From assembly GCF_000766865.1 (NCBI RefSeq), contig NZ_JNFA01000011.1, positions 62,001 through 126,000 of the forward strand: a stretch of DNA of 64,000 bases. The letters run 5' to 3'. The stretch's first letter is position 1. Every line of letters begins with the position of its first letter. A model generated the notes under the pieces. The model ran no database searches, was not told the origin of the DNA, and saw only the letters and a program-made list of their open reading frames with translations. The DNA comes from Listeria booriae (GTDB taxonomy: Bacteria; Bacillota; Bacilli; Lactobacillales; Listeriaceae). A program made the position numbers and the translations under genes. Shown one piece after another: positions 53,549 to 62,344 of this stretch.

Positions 53549-54565
53549 TTATGTCAAATCAATAATTACTTTGACGGTTCCTTCGCCTTTAATCGCGACA
53601 CGAAAGGCTTCTTCAATATCTTTTAATTTGAAAACTTGGGTGACCATCGTCGCAATATCGGTTTTCTCATTTTTGATATGGTCGACTACTTTGCGAATAT
53701 CGGTGTCTGTATAACCACTCGCGCCTTGGATACTCACTTCTTTGGACATTACTTGCGCCAAACTAACGGGCACTTCCTCTTTATACACTGCGATAATCGA
53801 AATTTTAGCCCCTGGTTTGATAATTTGCATGACACTTTCGAACAAAATTGGGGCTCCTGCTGCATCAATGAAGATGTCTACGTCAGGAACTTGTTGCCCA
53901 TAAACGTTTAATTCACCAAAATGCTCGCTTAATCCTGCTGCCAAATCTTGTTGCATTGTGTTCAGAACGCTCGCGCCGATATGTTTTGCTTTCTGTAATC
54001 GCCAATCGTTCGTATCCACTACGCATACATTCAGAAATCCTTCTGCGATAAGACTTGCCGCTGCTGAAATACCAATTGGTCCTGCGCCTAACACGACAAT
54101 TTTGTCAGAGCGTTTTGGGTTTGTCCGGAATGCGCCATGTCTCCCAACGCTCATCGGTTCCATCAACACGGCCGCATCGAGTGAAACTGCTTTGCCCATA
54201 TCGTATAAATTATAATCGAGCGCCGCGTCTTCAATTAATACATACTCTGAAAAACCTGATGCTTCTAGGGATTTCCGACGACCTACTCGTTTTGCAGTGA
54301 TTGGATTAATGCCGACAATCATGCCCGTCGTAATTTGCTTCGAGACCTGCGCCCCAACTTCGACAATTTCGCCAACCATCTCATGTCCGAATTCTGCGCC
54401 AAGGCTTATACCACGGTCGCCAGCACCGGTTCTCACAATATTTATATCCGTTCCGCAAATTCCAGCCCGCAAGTTTCGCACTAAAACATCTTTTTCGCCA
54501 ATTCGCGGCACTTCTTTGTCCTCGATTCGAATACCTTTTTCACCATAATATACTGCTGCTTTCAT
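53549..54565 (-). CDS. Zinc-type MDR alcohol dehydrogenase
   Basis: The 338-residue dehydrogenase has the catalytic zinc motif CGTDINIVR (about 37-45), GHEMVGEIVEVG (about 62-73), a Rossmann fold with VLGAGPIGISAAASL (about 168-182) and the ending GTVKVIIDL. The four-Cys structural zinc lobe is absent, since the expected segment reads NPITAKRVGRRKSLEASGF. It resembles sorbitol or threonine dehydrogenases and oxidises a polyol or alcohol with NAD(P). It is the last gene of a run that includes two tiny membrane proteins. GAGGG precedes the start at 54565. Confidence 0.88.
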   Translation of the reverse strand: MKAAVYYGEKGIRIEDKEVPRIGEKDVLVRNLRAGICGTDINIVRTGAGDRGISLGAEFGHEMVGEIVEVGAQVSKQITTGMIVGINPITAKRVGRRKSLEASGFSEYVLIEDAALDYNLYDMGKAVSLDAAVLMEPMSVGRHGAFRTNPKRSDKIVVLGAGPIGISAAASLIAEGFLNVCVVDTNDWRLQKAKHIGASVLNTMQQDLAAGLSEHFGELNVYGQQVPDVDIFIDAAGAPILFESVMQIIKPGAKISIIAVYKEEVPVSLAQVMSKEVSIQGASGYTDTDIRKVVDHIKNEKTDIATMVTQVFKLKDIEEAFRVAIKGEGTVKVIIDLT

Positions 54566-54589
54566 AAAAATCGCCCTCATTTCTTTATT

Positions 54590-54670
54590 TTATTTACGAA
54601 GTTTTTTATACGTTAAAATACCGCCTGAAACGGCTAGAACACTAACAATACCGATAATTAGTTTTTTCAT
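54590..54670 (-). CDS. 26-residue membrane protein
   Basis: MKKLIIGIVSVLAVSGGILT and YKKLRK form a single TM helix flanked by basic ends. GGGAAGTG lies before the ATG. It begins 5 bp after the stop of the 35-residue protein and 24 bp before the dehydrogenase. Its use is unknown; a regulatory or complex-stabilising microprotein is possible. Confidence 0.65.
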   Translation of the reverse strand: MKKLIIGIVSVLAVSGGILTYKKLRK

Positions 54671-54675
54671 AGTTG

Positions 54676-54783
54676 TCACTTCCCTTGCTTTATTTTGTCT
54701 AGCATGTGAAATATGTCCGAGATGGCAATGTAAAGTACGATTGTCCCGACGATAAAAAGCATTATTTGAATTAGCAACATCAT
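54676..54783 (-). CDS. 35-residue membrane protein
   Basis: MMLLIQIMLFIVGTIVLYIA is a TM helix, followed by a charged tail DKIKQGK. The ATG overlaps the stop of the upstream 201-residue membrane protein (ATGA overlap), and GAGGAGG lies ahead of it. The coupling suggests the products work together. Confidence 0.72.
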   Translation of the reverse strand: MMLLIQIMLFIVGTIVLYIAISDIFHMLDKIKQGK

Positions 54784-55385
54784 GCCAACCTCCTCTTCAA
54801 AATCATGTATAAGCCAATAAAAACAGAAAGTGTACCGAATATAAGCCCAGAAATCATATTATAACCAACCGCATTGCCTTCATACGTAAAAGATAAAAGC
54901 GCCGCCTGCGTCATTGCTAGCGAAACTAACGCCGATGCAAAATTAGTCAGTTTCACAGCTTCCATGATTAATTTCTTGTCTTTCCGCGCATTCACAATCC
55001 CTTGAATCGATAAAACCAGTTCCGTGAAGGTCACCGTAGCAATTATTACCGCGATATGCGGATCATATTTAATCTCCGTGTTCGAGAAAGTCAACACACT
55101 GCAGAAAAGGATAAACGTTCCACTTGAAAACACAATCATCCAACCGATACTCCGATACGACTTAAGCTGCACTGCCTGTTGCTCCGCTTCATTCATTGGT
55201 GCCGCGCCATGCGTTCTCACAGCCGTATGTTTCGCTAATGCCATCCCAATGTTGAATAAAGCTTGAATGAATAAAATAAAAGAAAGTGAAAAGACACCTA
55301 AAATAATTCTGGCAAGCGCTAATATCGCATTAAATGGAACGGCTATCCTTGTAAAATACATGCACCGTGTATATCTATCCCTCAC
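54780..55385 (-). CDS. Multi-pass membrane protein of unknown function
   Basis: The 201-residue protein has about five or six TM segments (for example ALARIILGVFSLSFILFIQA and GWMIVFSSGTFILFCSVLTF) and a GTG start with AAGGGG upstream. No family was recognised. It lies in a chain with the 173-residue protein before it and two small membrane proteins after it. Confidence 0.75.
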   Translation of the reverse strand: MRDRYTRCMYFTRIAVPFNAILALARIILGVFSLSFILFIQALFNIGMALAKHTAVRTHGAAPMNEAEQQAVQLKSYRSIGWMIVFSSGTFILFCSVLTFSNTEIKYDPHIAVIIATVTFTELVLSIQGIVNARKDKKLIMEAVKLTNFASALVSLAMTQAALLSFTYEGNAVGYNMISGLIFGTLSVFIGLYMILKRRLA

Positions 55386-55411
55386 GTCTTTATTCCCCTT
55401 TTTCTAAGCCT

Positions 55412-55933
55412 TTACTTTGGTAATAAACTATTGGCCTTCTTACTCACTTCATACAACTCATCTTCTTTTTGATTCATCAATATCGCAACTTCCGCCGATT
55501 TCTTCTGATACAGTTTCTTATAGCAAAAATACGGAATGATCCAGCCGATAAAACCTGGTACCGCGAAAATGACAGACAATGTGATAAGCCCGCCCGTCAC
55601 TGCAAAAACCGAACCTGCCATGCAAATCGTTCCAATTAATGCAATACCGTAAGCGACGATTTGTGCCATTGTTTTTTTAGACCGCTCCAACTGTTCCATC
55701 TCATCAACACACGCATCGAATTGGCGTTGTAGCCTTGTTAATTCCGCCTTATTCCGAATTTTACGGTCTCGTTTAAATTTTATTTTTAAACTGGCTAAAG
55801 GTTTTATTGGCTTAGCAATGCTGTCCAACTCCCAGCCAAAGTTAGTGTAGCCATCGACAAATAGTGATTCTTGCTCCTGATTAACCGTAATATCTTTATA
55901 CTCATAGCCAATGAAATCCGCTCTACCACTCAT
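55412..55933 (-). CDS. Membrane protein with coiled coil, unknown function
   Basis: The 173-residue protein has a soluble N-terminal half ending in a coiled coil (NKAELTRLQRQFDACVDEME), two TM helices (MAQIVAYGIALIGTICMAGS and LITLSVIFAVPGFIGWIIPY) and a Lys/Glu-rich C-terminal helix. No family was recognised. It is the first gene of the run leading to the dehydrogenase. Confidence 0.75.
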   Translation of the reverse strand: MSGRADFIGYEYKDITVNQEQESLFVDGYTNFGWELDSIAKPIKPLASLKIKFKRDRKIRNKAELTRLQRQFDACVDEMEQLERSKKTMAQIVAYGIALIGTICMAGSVFAVTGGLITLSVIFAVPGFIGWIIPYFCYKKLYQKKSAEVAILMNQKEDELYEVSKKANSLLPK

Positions 55934-56033
55934 TTTCCTCTCTCCTTCACTTACTTGATGTACCTATCTTAATCAATAGATGTTTGCGATTTGCATCTAA
56001 AATGTTTCTGAAATGTTAATTTGCACAAAAAAA

Positions 56034-56066
56034 CAGCCCCGATTCCGATTTCGAATCTAAGACTGC
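56034..56066 (-). terminator. Terminator of the two-component operon
   Basis: The minus strand reads AGCAGTC, AGATTCG, then the partners GAATC and GGGGCTG, followed by TTTTTTT. Confidence 0.7.
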
Positions 56067-56071
56067 TATTT

Positions 56072-57121
56072 TTAATATCCCGCATTTAATGTAACTACAA
56101 AAGTCGTGCCTTCGCCAAGTTCGCTTTCGACCGTAATCGTTCCACCGACAAGTTCAACGACTCGCAATGAAAGTGCCAGCCCCAAGCCATTGCCTTCCTT
56201 GGAACGCGAAGAATCCCCTTGATAAAATTTTTCAAAAACGCGTTTTCGTGTTTCTTCGTCCATCCCGCAACCAGTATCAGAGATCACGATACTCACGGAA
56301 TTTTCTGTGGAGGTTTGCGTGCATTTGATAACACCACCTGGTTCGGTAAATTTCAGCGCATTGGCAAGTAAGTTGCGCCACACAATTTCCATCAAATCAG
56401 GATCGGCGTAAATAGAGGCCTGCTCTTCAATATCCACCTCAACCTGAATCTCTTTTTGCGCTAACAAGTCATCGAATGAAAGGATGCAATCCGATAGCTG
56501 TCGGCAAACATCGTATGGCTCCTCCGGCAACTGAATGCCCTGATTTTCCAACTTATTCAAACTCAAAATGTTGCTCACCAAAACCGATAAGCTTTGCGAT
56601 GCCGAAATAATCGTTTCTACATATTCCATTCTTGTTTCTGGCGCCATATTTTCATTTTTGAGGGCTGCTGCGTAATTTTGAACGATAGATAATGGTGTTT
56701 TGATTTCGTGGGAGACATCGGCGATAAAGTTGGTTTTCATTGTTTCGAGCGAACCGAGAGCCTCGACCATCTTGTTGAAATCTTGAAACATCGTGTCGAT
56801 ATAATTATGTTTATTCACGGTATGCAGCGGTTTTAAATATACGGTGAAATCGCCCTCTGCCACTTGCTTTGTAGCCAAACTTAACTCGCGCATCGGCTTG
56901 TCAAAAGCAATGTATTTTTGGTAACCCGTGAGAAGACAGAAAAGCGCCGCAATGATTCCCCAATACAAGACGTACCAGCCGATATACGGACCCGACTCTT
57001 TCAAAATATCCGCCCCAAACATCAACGCCGGAAGCATCGCGAGACCTCCTAACGCCAGCAAAACACCAATATACTCCAGCCAAGAAAAACGACTCACTTT
57101 CTTCAAAACATTATCGCTCAT
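56072..57121 (-). CDS. Sensor histidine kinase
   Basis: The 349-residue kinase has two TM helices (about 20-36 and 47-67) with almost no extracellular part, then a HAMP-like linker (ELSLATKQVAEGDFTVYL). The H-box is SHEIKTPLSIVQNYAAAL (autophosphorylated His about residue 149), followed by an ATPase domain with N-box NLLANALKF and G-boxes DTGCGM and GNGLGLALS. Its small sensor is like intramembrane-sensing kinases that respond to envelope stress. The start overlaps the regulator stop by 4 bp. Confidence 0.94.
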   Translation of the reverse strand: MSDNVLKKVSRFSWLEYIGVLLALGGLAMLPALMFGADILKESGPYIGWYVLYWGIIAALFCLLTGYQKYIAFDKPMRELSLATKQVAEGDFTVYLKPLHTVNKHNYIDTMFQDFNKMVEALGSLETMKTNFIADVSHEIKTPLSIVQNYAAALKNENMAPETRMEYVETIISASQSLSVLVSNILSLNKLENQGIQLPEEPYDVCRQLSDCILSFDDLLAQKEIQVEVDIEEQASIYADPDLMEIVWRNLLANALKFTEPGGVIKCTQTSTENSVSIVISDTGCGMDEETRKRVFEKFYQGDSSRSKEGNGLGLALSLRVVELVGGTITVESELGEGTTFVVTLNAGY

Positions 57122-57789
57122 GCCAGCACCGCCTTATACCCGATACCATGAACCGTCATAATTTTAAAATCGGTGCAGGATGCGAATTTTGTACGAATTT
57201 TTGTAATGTAAATGTCCACTGCCCGCAAGCTCGTCTGGCTTTCCATCCCCCAGAACTCATCCATTAACTGTGCTCGCGAAAAAGCCTGATTTGGATAGGA
57301 TAATAATTTGTAAAGGACGTTGAATTCGCGCACCGTGATGGGAATTTCCACATCATCAATCATCGCAGTTAGCGCCGCCGCATCCATCGTCAAACTTCCT
57401 AGAACTAGTTTTTGTTCCGTCGCAATGTTCGCCCGCCGAAGTAGCGCCGTAACACGCAGTACCAGCTCATCCAGATCAATCGGTTTCACCATATAATCAT
57501 CAATTCCGAGCCTAAAACCCTTTTGTTTCGCCGCTAAATCATCTCTTGCAGACATGAACAGAATCGGAATATCCTTATCCAGCCCTCTCACCGTTTCCGC
57601 GAATTCAAAACCATCTATTTTTGGCATCATAATATCAGAAATAATTAAACTATAGCGATTACTATACATCAAATCATACGCTTCTTGCGGATTAAAGCAT
57701 CCCTTCGCCGCGTAACCACTATTAGCAAGATATGTACACGTAATATGATTCAACTTCACATCATCTTCCACCACTAAAATATTAATCAA
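57118..57789 (-). CDS. OmpR-family response regulator
   Basis: The 223-residue regulator has a receiver domain with the acidic pair in VVEDDVKLN, the phosphorylated Asp in LIISDIMMPKIDG and the Lys in DDYMVKPIDLDE. The winged helix (FNVLYKLLSYPNQAFSRAQL and VDIYITKIRTKF) follows. The start is probably TTG at 57789, because GAGGAG lies nine bases before it; TTG at 57798 is too close. It works with the kinase encoded next. Confidence 0.93.
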   Translation of the reverse strand: MINILVVEDDVKLNHITCTYLANSGYAAKGCFNPQEAYDLMYSNRYSLIISDIMMPKIDGFEFAETVRGLDKDIPILFMSARDDLAAKQKGFRLGIDDYMVKPIDLDELVLRVTALLRRANIATEQKLVLGSLTMDAAALTAMIDDVEIPITVREFNVLYKLLSYPNQAFSRAQLMDEFWGMESQTSLRAVDIYITKIRTKFASCTDFKIMTVHGIGYKAVLA

Positions 57790-57863
57790 AGTTCGCAACT
57801 CCTCACCGTTTTGCCTACATTATACACCCAAAATGTTGATAAATTGTTTCTATATTAAAAAAA

Positions 57864-57892
57864 GAGCCACTATCTAAAAAAGACACTGACTC
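57864..57892 (-). terminator. Terminator of the aldolase-like gene
   Basis: On the minus strand GAGTCAGTGTC pairs imperfectly with GATAGTGGCTC, followed by TTTTTTT. Confidence 0.6.
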
Positions 57893-57901
57893 CACACAAA
57901 A

Positions 57902-58975
57902 TTACTTCATGTTTCCTAACTGCTCAAAAACCTGCGCTAACTTCTCCGCTGGAACTTCCGTAATCGCGTCTCCAAGTGACAATTCAAACGCACATCTACC
58001 GTCCGGTTTCACTTGCAAATACCCCGAACAACCGACACCAGTCTCCGCGTGAATTTTTGCTAAAATTGATTCGATGACTTCCGCTGACTCATCAAAATAA
58101 ACGTGAAACATGTTGGAAACAGGAACTTCTGGTAAAGTACTCACGCCACTACAAGCATTGAACCGGCCAGCCAACTCCTTCGCCGCCTCATAATAATGCC
58201 CCATTTTGCCGATTCGCTTATCATAATAATAATCCGCCGATAAAATATAAGGATACAAGCTAATCAAATCCCCGCCATAACGACGTTTCCAAACCTTCGC
58301 TTCCTTCACAAAATCCTCATCCCCAGCCAAAATCGCACCCGCAATCCCGCCTAGACCTTTATAAAAAGAAACATACACACTATCGAAAAGCGCGCTGATT
58401 TCTTCGGTTGATTTTTGATAGTAAGGGGTTATTTCCCACAAACGCGCGCCATCTAAGTGTAATTGAATACCATTTTCACGGCAATAGTGCGAAATTTCCT
58501 CCAACTCTTCGAAACTTGGTAATTGTCCACCGATTTCGCGCTGCGGTAGTTCTAGTAAAACGCAGGATACAGATGCATCTAGTGCTTTAATGTCCGCCAA
58601 AGTGATCAGTTTATCTGCATCGCATAGCAAAATCGGCTCGATGTGTTGCAATTCTCTTAGACCATCTTGTTCATGGATTTCCAAATGAGACAACGGATGA
58701 TACCCGATTTTTGGATTCTGCTTCTTATCCGCCCAGATTCGTAAGGCGATTTGTTGCGCCATCGTGCCACTCGGGAAAAACACCGCGGCTTCTTTGCCTA
58801 ACGTTGTCGCTATTTTAGCTTGGAAATCCTCGATAATTGCACCCGTTCCATAAATATCGCTTTCCAGGTTTGCATCAACATTTTCGAATGCTTCTTTGAG
58901 TACAGCCACATTGCGAGGACTATGATTTCCTAGTTTATACGTCGTATTTTGATATGATTTTTTTAAGTCTTGCAT
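57902..58975 (-). CDS. Threonine aldolase-like PLP enzyme
   Basis: The 357-residue fold type I PLP enzyme has the Schiff-base Lys in SFYKGLGGIAGA (about 229-240), the PLP-ring stacking segment VFFPSGTMAQQ and the LHLDGARLWE motif with the Asp that contacts the pyridine nitrogen. It matches low-specificity L-threonine aldolases and the wider beta-eliminating lyases, cleaving beta-hydroxy amino acids. The start at 58975 has AGGAG upstream. It is a single gene. Confidence 0.9.
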   Translation of the reverse strand: MQDLKKSYQNTTYKLGNHSPRNVAVLKEAFENVDANLESDIYGTGAIIEDFQAKIATTLGKEAAVFFPSGTMAQQIALRIWADKKQNPKIGYHPLSHLEIHEQDGLRELQHIEPILLCDADKLITLADIKALDASVSCVLLELPQREIGGQLPSFEELEEISHYCRENGIQLHLDGARLWEITPYYQKSTEEISALFDSVYVSFYKGLGGIAGAILAGDEDFVKEAKVWKRRYGGDLISLYPYILSADYYYDKRIGKMGHYYEAAKELAGRFNACSGVSTLPEVPVSNMFHVYFDESAEVIESILAKIHAETGVGCSGYLQVKPDGRCAFELSLGDAITEVPAEKLAQVFEQLGNMK

Positions 58976-59059
58976 GCGTTCATCACTCCTAGTCAATTTC
59001 TTACTCCTTAGTTTAACATAGAATTGATTTAATTATTCGCTATATTGAATTTATGTAAA

Positions 59060-59104
59060 AAGCACCTCCAAAATTAGGGGTGGTTTCTAATTCTGGAGGT
59101 GCTT
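59060..59104. terminator. Terminator of the five-repeat secreted protein gene
   Basis: AAGCACCTCCA (59060-59070) pairs with TGGAGGTGCTT (59094-59104), 8 bp after the stop, with T runs on both sides. Confidence 0.85.
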
Positions 59105-59111
59105 ATTTTGA

Positions 59112-60464
59112 TTATTTTACAACTGTAACGCTAGCGACTTCAGCATACCAATATTCACCGATATTAGCTTTAGCTTGAACAACTTGTCCTTCTTTTAAAG
59201 CAGGGACTTTTGCTACCCAAATGCCTGTTTCATCTGTAGTTACTGTAGCTTCGATAGCTCCATCAATCCATACGTTTACTTTTGAACCTGGTGCTGATAC
59301 TCCAGCTACCTTTGTTCCTCCAGCTTTAAGTGTTACTAATAGATATGGTGTTTTATCTACCACTTGATATTGAGTGCTATCTACATACCAATTACCAACA
59401 CTTGATCTTATCTGTACTTGTTGTCCTGTTACTAGTGCTGGAATATTCGCGCTCCAAATTCCTGTTTCATCTGCATATGCTGTCGCCTTCATTGAGCCGC
59501 CAACCCATACATCTACTTTAGAATTTGGTACTGCTGCTCCCCCAATTTTAGTTTCACCTGCAACAAGTGCTGTGATTACTACAGGTTCTTTACTTGCTAC
59601 TTGGTAACGCACGCTTTCTGCAGACCAGTTGCCCACACTTGCTGTCACTTGGACTGTTTTTCCAACTTCCAAAGCTGGTACTTTCGCTACCCAGATACCG
59701 CCTTCATCCGCGTATACTGTTGCTTGGATTGTTCCGCCTACCAATACGTCTACTTTAGAATTCGGGGCTGCTACTCCGGCTACTTTTGTTTCACCAGTTA
59801 CAAGCGGTGTGATTAATGTTGGTGCTTTGTCTACCACTTGATAACGATCGCTGTCCGCATACCAACTTCCGATGCTTGCGCGTGGTTGTACAATTTGACC
59901 TTTCTCTAAGGCTGGTACTTTTGCTACCCAAATACCAGTTACATCTGCATAAACTGTTGCTTTGATTGATCCGCTTACCCAAACATCTACTTTAGAATTT
60001 GGGGCTGCTACTCCAGCTACTTTTGTTTCACCAGTTACAAGCGGTGAGATTACTGTTGGTTCTTCGGCTACAACTTGATAGCGCTCACCATCTGCAGACC
60101 AATCGTCTAGTGTTGAGTGTAGTTGCACGATTTGACCTTTTGCTAAAGCTGGTACTTGCGCTGTCCAATTACCTTTAGCATCTGCTAATACTGATGCTTT
60201 TAATGAATCGCTTACCCAAACATCTACTTTAGCATTAGCAACAGCTATACCTGAGATGCTTGTTGTACCAACTACTAATGGCGAAGTAACTAGACCTGAC
60301 AGACTTGCTCTATCTGAGACAGATTTCACTCCACTTACTAATTGATTGACAGTACTAGATGTGTACTGTTTACCACTTACCTCATCTGCGTTTACCGTTT
60401 GTTGAAATGTTGCACATACTGCTGCGATAGCTAGACATGTGACTAGACCTTTTTTTACTGACAT
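59112..60464 (-). CDS. Secreted protein with five Ig-like repeats
   Basis: The 450-residue protein has a signal peptide (MSVKKGLVTCLAIAAVCATF, cleaved near QQTVNADE) and five tandem repeats of about 75-78 residues (about 60-450). Each contains the motif KVDVWVxGSIKATxYADxTG followed by IWVAKVPAL, typical of bacterial Ig-like (Big_6 type) beta domains found in Listeria internalins. There is no LPXTG, GW or LysM domain, so how it stays on the cell is unclear. The start at 60464 has AGGAG. Confidence 0.85.
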   Translation of the reverse strand: MSVKKGLVTCLAIAAVCATFQQTVNADEVSGKQYTSSTVNQLVSGVKSVSDRASLSGLVTSPLVVGTTSISGIAVANAKVDVWVSDSLKASVLADAKGNWTAQVPALAKGQIVQLHSTLDDWSADGERYQVVAEEPTVISPLVTGETKVAGVAAPNSKVDVWVSGSIKATVYADVTGIWVAKVPALEKGQIVQPRASIGSWYADSDRYQVVDKAPTLITPLVTGETKVAGVAAPNSKVDVLVGGTIQATVYADEGGIWVAKVPALEVGKTVQVTASVGNWSAESVRYQVASKEPVVITALVAGETKIGGAAVPNSKVDVWVGGSMKATAYADETGIWSANIPALVTGQQVQIRSSVGNWYVDSTQYQVVDKTPYLLVTLKAGGTKVAGVSAPGSKVNVWIDGAIEATVTTDETGIWVAKVPALKEGQVVQAKANIGEYWYAEVASVTVVK

Positions 60465-60643
60465 CTTCTGCTTCACTCCTAAAATGTAATGTATTGTGAG
60501 CCTGTTAACTTCTCACTCCCAAACTATACCGCTGTTTACTATGTTTGGTCTATACGAAAAAATTATGATTTTGTTATTTTTTTAACTATAAAAATGTCTT
60601 TTTTGTGAAGGTTTTTATTGGATGTCAGTAATATGTTTTATAA

Positions 60644-61294
60644 TTACACCTTGTTTTTACTGCCTTTGATTCGATTTACAGCGAATGCTACTATTGGTAA
60701 ATAATTCAAGAAGAAACTAATACGTTGGCAAAAACCGATTTTGTTTAAAATTGGTAAATCATTGATTGCCGGAATGCGTGCTAAACCGTACACTCCTGCC
60801 GATAGAAGGCTGATGATGAATAATAGTAAGTAGATGTTACTTTGCCTTACTTTTCCTTGTTTGCGGTAGAGGATGATTAGAAAGAGCGGGAAGATTAGAA
60901 ATCCTGCGTAGCCTAGGCCTGATCCGATATTGTGAATCCATGTGGAAATAGTCCAGGTTGATTGCTCCGTATCGATGCTGAATAATCCTGTGAATATGCA
61001 GTCTCCCACGCCATATAAGCCGATAGCCAAGGCGAGTAGACTAGCCAGTGTTCGAGATGTTGCTCGAAATGTTTCGTATATTGCTGGTAACGCCAAAACG
61101 AATAACACACCCGAAACCACCGACCATACCAAAAAAGCGCCCCGAACTGGGCTGGCCACATCGCCAAACACGCTCATTACCATCGTCATTTGATTCATTT
61201 CAGGGTAAAATAAGCCAAGAATGTACGGTGTTAGAAAATCACTTAGTACACCCAATAATAGAAAATAGAAACCATATTTTTTTAAAAAGAGCAT
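60644..61294 (-). CDS. DUF998 family membrane protein
   Basis: The 216-residue protein has six TM segments. It begins YGFYFLLLGVLSDFLTPYIL, as in DUF998 (PF06197) proteins of unknown function, and contains GLGYAGFLIFPLFLIILYRK. It is a single gene. A weak GGAGGAC-like binding site precedes the ATG. Confidence 0.85.
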   Translation of the reverse strand: MLFLKKYGFYFLLLGVLSDFLTPYILGLFYPEMNQMTMVMSVFGDVASPVRGAFLVWSVVSGVLFVLALPAIYETFRATSRTLASLLALAIGLYGVGDCIFTGLFSIDTEQSTWTISTWIHNIGSGLGYAGFLIFPLFLIILYRKQGKVRQSNIYLLLFIISLLSAGVYGLARIPAINDLPILNKIGFCQRISFFLNYLPIVAFAVNRIKGSKNKV

Positions 61295-61380
61295 TTTTAG
61301 TCCTCCAAATTGGAATTTTACGTAGTGAGATTTGATTTTCTTCTATGTATGGCTTTTATTATACATGATTCTAAATAAAA

Positions 61381-61426
61381 TTAGCTAGTATGAGTCAGTG
61401 GGATTGAACTGACTCATACTAGCTAA
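61381..61426 (-). terminator. Long perfect hairpin terminator
   Basis: TTAGCTAGTATGAGTCAGT (61381-61399) pairs perfectly with ACTGACTCATACTAGCTAA (61408-61426), an unusually long 19-bp stem. T-rich DNA follows on the minus side, 7 bp after the lipoprotein stop. Confidence 0.85.
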
Positions 61427-61432
61427 TTGTGA

Positions 61433-62032
61433 TTATTTACTTTCTACTGTTACTTTACCGTTTTTATCTGTTGTAACAACTGTACCATTTCCGTCATCAA
61501 CAGTTACGCTACCGTCAGGGTTTACTACACGTTTTGCACCGTCGGATGATTGTGCGTTACCGTTTTCATCACTGCTATTTCCTTGTCCGTCATCACCTGT
61601 TATGGTGCCATCTTTTTTAATTGTCCCTTTTGCTCCATCTGATGACTCGCCAGTAACACCATCTTTATCGACTGTCATTTTGTTTCCTTCGCCATCACTG
61701 ATTGTAACACCTTTCTCATCTACTGTAACACTATTCTTATCTGTAGTGTCCGCATCTGTTTCCGATTTCTCCGATGAGGTAGAGTTATCTTCTTTTACCT
61801 CTGATTCGTTTGTGGAATCTGAACTAGTTGTATTTGCTTTATTCTCATCTTTTACTTCTGTTTTATTCTCATCCTTTACACCTGTTTTATTCTCATCTTT
61901 TACTTCTGTTTTTTTTGGTGGTTCTGAATTATCTGTATTGTCTCCATTATTTTGTGTAGCTGAACATCCTGCTAAACTTCCGATACTCAAACCTACACTC
62001 ATTAGTACGATCATCCATTTTTCTTTTCTCAC
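61433..62032 (-). CDS. Lipoprotein with low-complexity repeats
   Basis: The 199-residue lipoprotein starts MRKEKWMIVLMSVGLSIGSL and has the lipobox LAGC (Cys about 23). Three direct repeats of KTEVKDEN or KTGVKDEN follow (24 bases each), then a Ser/Thr/Asp-rich stretch. The C-terminal part repeats a short Gly/Asp motif (VTVDEKGVTISDGEG, GTVVTTDKNGKVTVESK), suggesting beta-strand repeats. The family is unknown. The direct repeats can vary in number by slippage. GGAAG precedes the ATG. Confidence 0.82.
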   Translation of the reverse strand: MRKEKWMIVLMSVGLSIGSLAGCSATQNNGDNTDNSEPPKKTEVKDENKTGVKDENKTEVKDENKANTTSSDSTNESEVKEDNSTSSEKSETDADTTDKNSVTVDEKGVTISDGEGNKMTVDKDGVTGESSDGAKGTIKKDGTITGDDGQGNSSDENGNAQSSDGAKRVVNPDGSVTVDDGNGTVVTTDKNGKVTVESK

Positions 62033-62203
62033 TTGCTTCCTCTCCTATGCATTAGTATAGTTTATGAGATTGCTGATAGATATTATTTGCTAGCAATTCA
62101 TAGGTGGTATTAGCTCTCTACCTATTAAGTATATTTTGAAACTATATCATTCTAAATTTGGCTGAGTCTATATATGAAGTTTATATAAATATAGTTTACT
62201 TGA

Positions 62204-62344
62204 CTAAAATTGTGTCTTATTTGTGAAGTATTTTATTGGATATTTAGAGGAGGTTTCTTGGTAAACCATATGTTTTTTCTTTCTGCCTTGAATTTCAAAT
62301 GGGATTTCTGCATCGATAGCCCTGGTTCTATATTTCGGTGGCAT
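62204..62344 (-). CDS. 46-residue basic protein overlapping the upstream gene
   Basis: MPPKYRTRAIDAEIPFEIQG is followed by a basic tail (RKKKHMVYQETSSKYPIKYF). The ATG at 62344 lies 17 bp inside the upstream gene, with GGGAGAG ahead of it, and reads in another frame. The longer frame from 62395 is less likely. The product is unknown. Confidence 0.6.
   Translation of the reverse strand: MPPKYRTRAIDAEIPFEIQGRKKKHMVYQETSSKYPIKYFTNKTQF

Noticed and set aside
59112-60464. Periodic DNA repeats that could suggest a CRISPR-like array
   Set aside because: The period is about 230 bases, the repeats are coding and give a tandem Ig-like protein; no short identical repeats with unique spacers exist.
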